Assembly (NCBI GenBank): GCA_016271365.2
Contig: CM057456.1
Location: forward strand, 659,645,501 to 659,709,500
DNA length: 64,000 nt
Source of the DNA: Neoceratodus forsteri
Lineage: Eukaryota; Chordata; Ceratodontiformes; Ceratodontidae
Direction of reading: 5' to 3'
Shown here: positions 55,621 to 64,000 of the stretch, piece after piece
Layout of the letters: every line of letters starts with the position of its first letter
Numbering within the stretch: position 1 is the stretch's first letter
Notes under the pieces: model-generated
The model's input: the letters and a program-made list of their open reading frames with translations, nothing else
Database searches by the model: none
Told to the model about the DNA's origin: nothing
Made by a program: the position numbers and the translations under genes

Positions 55621-55745
55621 GGACAGGCAATAAAAGATGGAATCCAAGATTTCTTAAGCCAGGTAGCACTTCTCAGCTTGACAGAAGAAGAGCAAAGTAT
55701 GATGGATGCACCCATAACATCAGATGAAATAGGGGAGGTAGGTAA
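55621..55745 (+). pseudogene. L1-type ORF2 fragment, part 2
   Basis: In frame after removing the SINE: IKDGIQDFLSQVALLSLTEE, then QSMMDAPITSDEIGEV. It matches L1 ORF2 ahead of the RT fingers ('L..PIT..EI'). Confidence 0.6.
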
Positions 55746-55751
55746 TCACAG

Positions 55752-56130
55752 ACATGCAAACATCGCAGCGGTGAATCTTTCCACTACGCCGGTGGGCTGT
55801 TTAAAGTCTTTTAGATATTTTGTGAAGATATTATAATCTACTTTTAACAGGGAGATGTGGTGGTATGATGCGCAGCTCAGTGGGTCCTTATCTTTCTTTA
55901 GAAAAACATGGATTATAGTTTCCTGAAATGATTTTGGAATGGTTTGGGTTGTATTAAAAGAGTTAAATAGACTTTGTAGAATCAGGCTAAGTTGTTTAAA
56001 AACTTTATGGAATTCTGTTACAATGCCATCTGGGCCTGGCGATTTATTGCCTGGTAATTCTGCAATGGCACTTTCTTCTATTGAAATATTTTGATTTAAG
56101 TTATCTTTAAATTTAGTAGGAATAGATGGC
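55752..56130 (-). pseudogene. L1-type RT fragment, minus strand
   Basis: The minus-strand frame of 128 residues has ISIEESAIAELPGNKSPGPD near 56070, FHKVFKQLSLILQSLFNSF, and ASYHHISLLKVDYNIFTKYL near 55830. These equal the L1 RT entry ('K.PGPDG', 'YRPISLLN.DYKI...'). It faces the preceding L1 piece in the opposite direction and overlaps it in protein position, so the two are separate insertions. Confidence 0.72.
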
Positions 56131-57149
56131 ATAGGGATTTTTGAGATCAGTTACATTAAAGGTATGTGCCATGGTCCTAATGTCTACTGTCACTGATGCA
56201 GATGAACACCTGATACAATGACAGGAGTGGACATGGGGATATAAGCACCCGCTACATAATGACCTCGTGCAAATGGCTGCTAGGTAACAGTACACAGTCA
56301 TTGACTCCATGACTGTGATGCACCAAATGTGGCAGAGTTCTGGTGCCCATGTGTGATTGAAAGATGGCAGTAGGTGGTCCACCACAGTTCCCAAACATCC
56401 TGAACACGTCATCTTGTCACACAGGGGTGCAGATGGCTGGGTGTACAGCTCTGGCTTACACCAGTACTGCAGTTGTATGTTCTGTACTGTACATAGCGTT
56501 TACAGTGTTGTGTACTCACTGTATGTATACTACATATAGCTCTGCAGGTTGTGCTGGATAGACCGCAACACACACCCATGTTTTGTTTTCACAGGGTGTG
56601 AATAGAGGGCTGCTGGTGCGGCTCCATGAGATGCCAATGAAGGGCCAAGCTGTTGTTGGGCATCACCAGAACTTCATGGCAAATGGCACATCCCTCCCAC
56701 AGGCATACTGTGACCTGGTTAACCAGGTGGGAGAAGTCGTCAGTCACTCTATGAGTTTGCCTGTACAGCTTGTACCTCATTTCAGCATAATCTGTACAGT
56801 GACATCAGGGTACAGTAGCTTGTGGCATGCGTCAACAGCAGTTGGCAGGTGTGGACCATGGGCCTATAGGTGCAGGTGGCAGCATCCAGAAAGGAGGATG
56901 GACCCTGTCTTTTGTTGCCCCACACCATCCCTGTTCTGTCACGTTTCCTGTTGATCTGTACCCCACTTTACACTTGTCCCACTCATCCAAGAAATCATTT
57001 TTTGTTACATCTTGTGCCCAGTGGTATATCTAATGCAGTATGTCACCTATGCAGGGCTATACTGTTAGTCCCATCTGTGATTCTGTGTTGGGGGATACCA
57101 CTGGTTTCTCCTGTTCTGTTGTATGGGGCATACATGCTGCGTGTACCTG
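56131..57149. other. No gene recognised
   Basis: Several small ORFs on both strands (for example 56583-56954) match no known domain. Words shared with 58035-59500 suggest one older element split by the LINE at 57150-58031, which I could not identify. Confidence 0.35.
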
Positions 57150-58031
57150 TTGATCTCTGTTCATTTGTATGGGGAGGTCAAAAAGATCAGTAGTGTGAAT
57201 GTGTCAAGGCAGCCACAGCCCTGCCCCTCTGCCCATCAACTCCAGTTCTATAGCTCTCTAATTGATGGTATTCCCAGATCAGGCCTTCTCCAATCCCTCT
57301 CCTCTCTGCTTCACTCACAACCCCTCTCCTATGGGCTCCAATCTACTGACCAAACCACCCTCCATATCCCTAGATGCAAAACGAATATGGGTGCATGTGC
57401 CTTCTCATACACGGCTCCAAAGTACTGGAACTCCATACCTCGAACTATACGTCAAGCTCCCACCCATGCTAGCTGCAAGAAACTTCACCATGATCATCTA
57501 CTTGCTACTAACCCCTGCACTTGCTTTCATCCACCTTAGACCATCTTTCTCCCTTCCCTCCATGCCCCCTAGGAAACTATTCCTCTGACACCTTTCTCCA
57601 CCTCTCGTATAACCCCCCTTACAAGTTTTTTCTCATCCCTTACCCTCTTCCTCTGCTTCACACCACTCTCCCCCTCCTGCTTCCTCCCTGTTTCTACTCT
57701 CCTAATCCAATGGTTACATAATGGCACTTACTGCATGTTGTATATACTTTCCTTTTGCAATGCCTGTTTTTCTCACACATTTTTTTTCTCTACATTATTG
57801 TTTCTCTGACTGTCCAAACTGTACTGACTGAATCATGCTCAACAACGTTTCTCCTAACCCTAAAGTTGATTGTATGTGATCTCCCTCCCTCACTTGTGTT
57901 ACATATCTCATGTGCTGCGTCACATGTATACTCATGTATTTCAACTTGTATCCTCCCGTGTTGTGCCTGAAAATAGGCATTCTTGTGCCTAGTGCACCCA
58001 CCCGGTTACCAAAAGCAAATAAATAAATAAC
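57150..58031 (+). pseudogene. LINE ORF2 C-terminus and 3' UTR (tail family), plus
   Basis: The frame 57123-57539 encodes LIDGIPRSGLLQSLSSLLHS, HIPRCKTNMGACAFSYTAPK and YWNSIPRTIRQAPTHASCKK, matching the LINE C-terminal 'R.FS..AP..WNSLP..IR'. A pyrimidine-rich 3' UTR follows. The end is CCTGAAAATAGGCATTC, CCCGGTTACCAAAAGC and (AAAT)n at 57963-58031. This is the plus-strand relative of 51717-52600 and the source of the tail seen on the SINE. Confidence 0.7.
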
Positions 58032-58262
58032 AACCACAGCTGTGTGTGGACCAAAAGTCGCCTGGTGCACTGTACACCACAGTCACAAGCAAAGCCACTG
58101 ATGCAGCACAGGTCATACTCCTGCCCTGCATGTCTGGGTGACATCCATAGCCAGGTGAACACCAGACTGTGGACAGTGCTATTCTGGTGAAACATGTACT
58201 GGCAGGTGGAATGTCCCAGCACCCTCCGTACTGTCATTATTGAACACCACTGTGGCCACTCT

Positions 58263-58421
58263 CACTGGTGCCGGAACAGTTTGAAAAGTGGTAGGGCCAA
58301 GGATGTAAGGGGTAAATTCTCCCTTATTAAATACATTAACATGATTGCAAGAACTGCTAGGGCCATTTATGAAAGTGGTAGGGCCATGGCCCTAGTAGTC
58401 CCCCTTGTTCCGGCACCTATG
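58263..58421. mobile_element. hAT-like MITE with perfect 12 bp inner TIR
   Basis: GGTGCCGGAACA at 58267-58278 and TGTTCCGGCACC at 58406-58417 are exact inverted repeats. Extended termini CACTGG and the complement CATAGG both begin CA. Flanks GCCACTCT and GCCGCACT agree at 6 of 8 positions, consistent with a decayed 8 bp duplication. AGTGGTAGGGCCA occurs twice inside. No ORF of its own. Confidence 0.7.
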
Positions 58422-59530
58422 GCCGCACTAACATGCAGCTTGGGACTGGTGCCCATTATGCTGTATTAGATTTGCCATGCCAGGGTTCTTTGTAGCCTTA
58501 TTGTAGTTGTGCTCAGACATTCCACATGACAGTCCGGCTGGCAGTCTGTGGCTGAACAGAACACTTCTGGTCCCATAGACACTCCTGTTCCATTGCTGTT
58601 CCAGTCAGTGCCATGCATGAGTGGGCAATCTACAGTGGTCATAGCAGTGTAAGTTGGCAAGGCACATACACCTTCTTATATGGTGGCATCAAGGGGAATT
58701 CTGTGGGAGTTAACATGTTTCTGTGGAGCTGGCCCCTACTCACAAAATTCCTCCATGAACACTGTGTGCTTACTGTTCAGGTTTTCAGGTGCAGCTAGCA
58801 ATGCAATAGTCATACAGGATCTAAAAAGAACCAGCACAAACTGAAATAAACTCACTGCAATTTATTACACACAGACATAGCAATGCTCCCTACTCACTAA
58901 ATGCCTCTCTGCACCCCCTTGCACACGTCATTTACACCCACTGTCATGGATCGCACTACAGAGCCTGTGCACTAATGTGGGCTGGGTACTCCTGATAGGT
59001 ACATACCCAGCCTGCACACATCCGCACCCACAGATAGACACATAGGGTGTGGCATTCACTACCGCTAGTCCTCGTAGGCTGCCTGTTTGTGGCCTTGCCC
59101 CCTTGCACTTTGGTATGCAGGGGGCAGACTGGTGGACACAGTTAGACAACCAAAGGGAAGCCCTTCCTGGGGACAGAGTGGATCCCCTGTGCCACGTGAG
59201 GCAAGGTATGGTGGGACACATGCATATTGAAATAAAATATATTTTGGGCGCGTGCCCCCAATGGCTGCCCCTAGCCCAGCTGCCTGACTGGAATGCTGGG
59301 GTGGCATGGTGGTGAGGGGGTCAGCTGTCCCACCGCAGCCAGTGGGTGTGTTACCTGTGGGGCGTGCTATGGCTATGATAGGGTCCCTGCTCTCATAGCT
59401 TGTGCCCCCCTCCCCCAGCACTCTGCTCCTCTCTACTCTTTCCTAGCCCTTCCTGAACCATCCTATGCTCCTCCTCCTCCTTCTACCTCCTTCCCCCCCA
59501 ACCCTGTCCCTCCTCTCACCTAGTCACATT
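58422..59530. other. No gene recognised
   Basis: Contains several short ORFs on both strands without a recognisable domain, and a C-rich stretch near 59450-59515. Confidence 0.35.
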
Positions 59531-62290
59531 GTAATAATAATAATAAACTTTCTTTTTTAAGCGCCTTTCGAAATATCAAGGCACTGTACAAAGATTAAAA
59601 CATAATTGCATAAAACAAATACAGTAATAAATAAAATAACAGGTCCATACAGCTATACATCATTGAAAGGCCCGACGCCACAGAAAGGTTTTAAATGCCT
59701 GTTTAAATCCCCCCACAGTTGTGCACTCCTGAAGCTGATGGGGTAGAGAATTCCAGAGGGTAGGGGCCGCAAACATAAATGCATGGGCCCCAGGAGATTT
59801 CAAAGTCACCCTTGGAATCTCCAGCAACCCCTCGTCAGCCAAACGGAGCTGTTGCACAGTTCAGTAGGGAACAAGAAGCTCTTTCAAGTAATCAGGACCA
59901 AGTCTATGTAGGACTTTATAAGTCAGTAAACCAACTTTAACGGTGATCTGCCACTGAATCGTCAGCCAGTGCAGATCACGCAGCACCGAGGTAATGTGTG
60001 AGGAATGGGAAATCCCCGTCAACAATCGTGCTGCAGTGTTCTGCACTAGCTGCAGGCGGCAGATATCAACCCCAGGGAGCTCTAAGAATAGGGAGTTGCA
60101 GTAGTCAAGGTCCAGTGTCACAAAGGCATGGACCAGCATAGGCAGATCCCCAGACGGAACAAGGTGCTTGATCCTGGCGATGTTCCTAAGATGATAAAAG
60201 GCAGACTTGACAACTGCCGACACCTGAGATCGTAGGGTCAGCCCGTCATCAAGCACCTCCTCCAGGTCACGCACCTGTTCAGAGGTGAGAATCTGGGAGC
60301 CCCCCCCCAGATAAAGTCCAGAAGGTTGACCAGCCCTCAGCCCCTATATCCTGCAACCCGGGTCCACAACCATCACCTCAGTCTTTTCCAAGTTCAACTT
60401 TAGCCAGCTCGAATTCATCCAACCCTGGATTTCAGCGAGGCAGTTGTTAAACACCGAGACAGCACTATCCTGGTCGGGAGCAAAAGACAGGTAGAGCTGG
60501 GTATCATCAGCATAGCAGTGAAACCTCAGCCCATACCATCTTACAATGTCTCCGAGGGCAGCACAGACACTGCAAACAACATGGGGGACAGCACAGAGCC
60601 CTGAGGAACCCCACATGACAGAGGGAGTGAGTCTGAAGAAAAAATTCCTGACACAACTCTCTGCGTTCTGCCAGTGAGGAAAGATGTGAACCACTTGAGC
60701 ACTGTACTTGTCAGGCCACAGAAGAACCTCAGGCACTCAAGCAGCACCCCATGGTCCACAGTGTCAAAGGCTGAGGAGAGATCAAGGAGCACTAGAATGG
60801 AATGGTTTCTCCAATCTCTCGCCATCAGGGGATCATTGAGCACCCGAACCAGCACAGTCTTGATACTATGCCTCTTGAAAACCGGACTGGAGAGGTTCGT
60901 AGATATCATGGATGGTCAAGTGGTTCTCCAGCTGTATCGCCACTACTTTCTCAATAACCTTCTCCATAAAGGGAAAGTTCAAGATTGGTCTGTAGTTTGC
61001 TAGGGCATCCAGGTCCAAAAAAGCTTTCTTCAAGAGGGGTGTTACCACCGCCTCCTTCAGGGAGCTTGGGAACTCACCCGAATCCAAGGAGCACCGGACT
61101 ATCTGAGCCAGGACCAGGCCGATAATGTCACAACAACCCATGATCTGGGAAGTTGGGCCCAGATCCAAATTACAGCACGAAGGATGCATACCCTGGACAA
61201 TCCACATGACATCAGCGAACTCCGGCAGGTCAAAGGTACTCCAAGAAACATGAGGTGTAGTGTCCGAGCGCCGACCAACAGCATCCCCTACAGAGCGAGT
61301 CAGGAGGATCTCTGACCTGATGTCGGCCACCTTATTTGCAAATAATCGAGCAAGCTCATCGCACTCCATTTGCAAAAAAGCTCTTCGGAGCTGCAGACAG
61401 GTTGGGTTGTGCAACCTGTCCTTGGTTCGGAAGAGCTGAGCTGGTCGATTCTGAGCAGCAGCAATCTCCCCGGCAGCAATTCTGCCTTTTTACGGGAGAG
61501 TGCTGATTGGTAGGCCAGATAAGTGTTCTACCAATCTAAGGCAGTTGGCCTACAGTGCGGATTTCTGCCAGCACCGCTCTAACCTTCGTCCTAGTTGCCG
61601 TAACTCCCTCAAAGACCCATCAAACCAAGGGGTCCGAGGGTGAAGTGGGAGAGGACGAACACGGACAGGAGCAATCAAGTCCAGGGCTGTGGACATGGCC
61701 TTATTATAGGCTGAGACCAAGGACTCTGGACTCGAGCTGGCCACAGGAAACTCCGAGAGGTCAATCACCGCTGCTAGGCCTTCAGGGGTCACATCCCGTA
61801 AAGGGTGGTAACTGCCCATCTCCACAGGGGCAGGCCTACGAAGGGGGGGGGCGCAAAAGTTAAACCTCACAATATAGTGATTGGACCAACCGAAAGGTTT
61901 CACCCCCAAATCTGAGGCCTCAGTCCCCAGGAGGAAAACCAAATCCAAGGAGTGACCATGCTTATGGGTGGCAGAGGTAACAATCTGTGTGAGGCCCAGA
62001 GATGTAATCAACTGGAGGAAGTGCTGTCCAAAAGGTGAGAGTTCGTCGTCGACCCAGGCATTGAAGTCACCCAGTACTATCAATCTAGGCGACTCCAACA
62101 CCATGTCGATGATGAAATATGCTACTTCCTGTAGGAATAGCTTTTCATCCCCCGGGTGGATGGTAGACTAGAGCTATACTACAACCCACACCTGCCACCA
62201 GAGTACACTCAAAGGATTCGGACTCTTCTACTGGTACACTTGTGAGGCCCAACTCAGTCTTAAGTGAGGTTGTAAGCTCTTTGCCCCTGC
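59531..62290 (-). pseudogene. Second L2 LINE (minus), endonuclease to 3' end
   Basis: This 5'-truncated L2 is related to the copy at 27387-31921. Endonuclease: LGDFNAWVDDELSPFG, HGHSLDLVF and WSNHYIVRF in 61550-62104. RT in several frames: KEAVVTPLLKKAFL and NYRPILNFPFMEKVIEKV near 60960-61060, LLDLSSAFDTVDHGVLLECL near 60740-60800, SCGVPQGSVLSPMLFAV near 60560-60620, and intact FHCYADDTQLYLSF near 60485-60525. C-terminal: RLQLVQNTAARLLTGIS near 60000-60060 and PTLWNSLPHQL near 59735. The tail is (TTA)n at about 59531-59545, not the GATTGATT end of the other copy. Truncated near 62290. Frameshifted throughout. Confidence 0.88.
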
Positions 62291-62295
62291 TAGCC

Positions 62296-62400
62296 TATAA
62301 TTTATTTATTTATTTAATGTTGTTGACCTAGTAAGCCCACTGGGCCTCGAAGTCCCTTTTTCAGGGGCGACTTGGGATGCAGAAGGTAACCAACTGAAAT
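62296..62400 (-). repeat. LINE/SINE tail fragment (minus)
   Basis: On the plus strand TTTATTTATTTAATG, then GTTGACCTAGTAAGCCCACT and TTTTTCAGGGGCGACTTGGG. This is the same tail as at 51717 and 52608, diverged. It abuts the truncated L2. Confidence 0.55.
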
Positions 62401-62559
62401 TGAATCAGATTAAGCTGTTGGTGGCATTTTTTGTGAATTGGTCCTGCTCCAGCCCGGCGTCTGGCTCCCTTGGTAGTCAGTACCTGCCTCTTAGTATTGG
62501 TCACTGCTAACCCCCCCCAATGCCTGGCACCCTAAGTAACCTATACATCTCTTTTGACG

Positions 62560-62866
62560 AGGCCCACAGCCTGGGCTGATTCATGCACTATCCTCTGTAG
62601 TTGACCTCTCTGCTGCCACCTCCCCTGCACTTTCCTCTCCCTCTGTCATACTCCCATTCTCTTTTCCCTGTGTTTTTTGTCCTTTAGTAGTAAGTACAGT
62701 GTTATGTACTTGGTCTCATCGCCCTGTAACGTCTTTGTAAATGCTTAACTGTAATTTGATGTCATGGTTCTTGTTGTTTGACCTTGACGTGGAACCTATG
62801 TAATGAGCCTGTTCTCAAAGGTTTAATCTGAGATACATACATACATACATACATAAATAAATGGTG
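62560..62866 (+). repeat. LINE 3' UTR remnant with ATAC repeat tail
   Basis: GACGTGGAACCTATGTAATG and GAGCCTGTTCTCAAAGG near 62786-62820 parallel GACGCAGAACCTTTGTAAAA and AGCCTGGCTCAAAGG near 46553-46590 of the 2A-bearing LINE. It ends in (ATAC)n then AAATAAATGG. So it is probably a 3' end of that LINE family. Confidence 0.55.
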
Positions 62867-64000
62867 CAGAGTGTGGAAATGTCCCCTGGCCATTCCCTGG
62901 TCCTTCAGCTTATGTTGCTGCATGGACAGGTGGAGGATCTGGTGTGGAAGGGACACATGTCCCTTCTGTGAATGCCATGGGAGTCTGTGGGACCCCCAAT
63001 GCATGTCTAAACAACTTAGGGTTGCTTATACATCATGGATATTCAGCATGTAGACTTTGCCCACAGTCATGAATAGACCCCCATTGTGCCTAGAACATAT
63101 ACTAAGCATGGTTCCATATGGGTTTATGCATCTTTTTTTGTGGGCCGCTGAACCTACGTAAATTGGGCTGTAAGACATAATTTACCAAAAAGCAAGAGAG
63201 CATCAGAGCTGGTTGTTAAGTTCTTTCTGAGTTGTTCAGTGTGTTTTAGTCCTGAATGTACCATATGACATAACACTGGAGTGACAGAGATTCAAACATC
63301 CAGTGCTTCATAAACAAAAATGTTCAAAATAAAAATACTGAATACCAGACAACTGCACCAGGTTGTCACTTCAAACAGTTAAAGTGCTTGAATTTCGGCA
63401 CTGGTTGTTATGGAAAGTACTTTAGACACCTAGACACTTAGAGACATCCCCACCACACCCCCATGTAAAACCAAAGACGGAAGTACATGGCCTTTATCGC
63501 CTCATTAAATATCAGCTAAAGGACCAGTTTCAACAGGCAGAGACCCATTCTTATTGATAGCCTACCAATATAAATTGGTAAGCAATTAAAGAACTGCTGA
63601 CTTTAGAAAAATCTTTAAACATAGGGGGAACTATGTTTACTTTTATTTGTGATACACATGCCAATATTCTTTGTAATGATTGATTTAGCTTGAATATTTT
63701 TGTAGCCACCCCTTCCCCGAACATCTAGGGGATTATTGAAATCACTGATTAACCGGGGGAGGGGACCCACAGCACAGACACACTTCCTAAACTGCACAGC
63801 AAGAAAGGCAAGAAAAATAGCTTATCTTGCCTCTTAATGGCTTCTTAACCTCTGAAACCCCAGGTCTCCACTCCAAATATTGCAGGAAACACTCCAGGAA
63901 CCCCCCTTCTTTGGAACCAGGCACTCCACGATGAACTGCAGCCACGGCTTCCCTCAGCCCTGAGCCCCCAGCAGGTGCAAGCTTCTGGAACAGGCGACCT
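62867..64000. other. No gene seen
   Basis: Small ORFs only; no domain, RNA gene or repeat landmark that I could support up to the end of the window. Confidence 0.4.

Noticed and set aside
55611..56130. Twin-primed (5'-inverted) single L1 insertion
   Set aside because: The two segments overlap in protein position and their order is wrong for a simple 5' inversion.
56583..57193. Possible transposase or host ORFs
   Set aside because: No catalytic motif or domain could be named in any frame.

Overview
The window comes from a large, repeat-rich vertebrate nuclear genome. Evidence: LINEs of the CR1, L2 and L1 types, tRNA-derived SINEs, hAT-type MITEs, a Gmr1-type Ty3/gypsy element, and two tyrosine-recombinase (YR) retroelements, one DIRS-like and one Ngaro-like. 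This mix fits an amphibian (caecilian-like or similar) or another basal tetrapod best; that placement is inference and weak. I found no host exon, no intact host gene, and no bacterial or plasmid feature. Nearly every recognisable coding stretch is a decayed retroelement fragment with stops, frameshifts or lost catalytic residues.

Layout. 1-3480: 3' part of a DIRS-like element (RNase H, linker, tyrosine recombinase) and its terminal repeats, partly duplicated. 3478-4100: probable solo LTR. 4277-8228: one CR1 (minus) split by a second CR1 (plus). 8395-8750: SINE. 9254-10107: tandem plus inverted cluster of a tRNA-like repeat. 10100-13500: no gene, one long hairpin. 13531-20170: a three-zinc-knuckle (ZCCHC3-like) retroelement ORF1 broken by a CR1 and by a GATCAT-rich insertion. 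20424-20860: CR1 3' end carrying a hAT MITE. 21238-21470: CORE-SINE-like repeat. 21502-32643: Gmr1-type gypsy element with integrase upstream of reverse transcriptase and a SCAN-like gag; its 3' LTR is split by a nearly full-length L2 (27387-31921). 33200-35440: LINE and SINE fragments. About 36600-50750: Ngaro-like YR retroelement with amplified gag-like repeats, RT, RNase H, recombinase and an SGNH-hydrolase ORF; it hosts a solo LTR, a LINE with a 2A-like motif, and a SINE. 51717-62866: LINE 3' ends, SINEs, L1 pieces, a MITE and a second L2. 62870-64000: no gene seen.

The elements interact as a stack of insertions: CR1 in CR1, L2 in an LTR, SINE in an L1 piece, SINE in RNase H, LINE in gag, MITE in CR1. 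This gives a relative chronology. The most unusual features are the Gmr1 domain order with its SCAN-like gag, the SGNH hydrolase in the YR element, the amplified gag repeat, a three-copy SINE family of up to about 640 bp, and a SINE that shares its 3' tail with a local LINE family.
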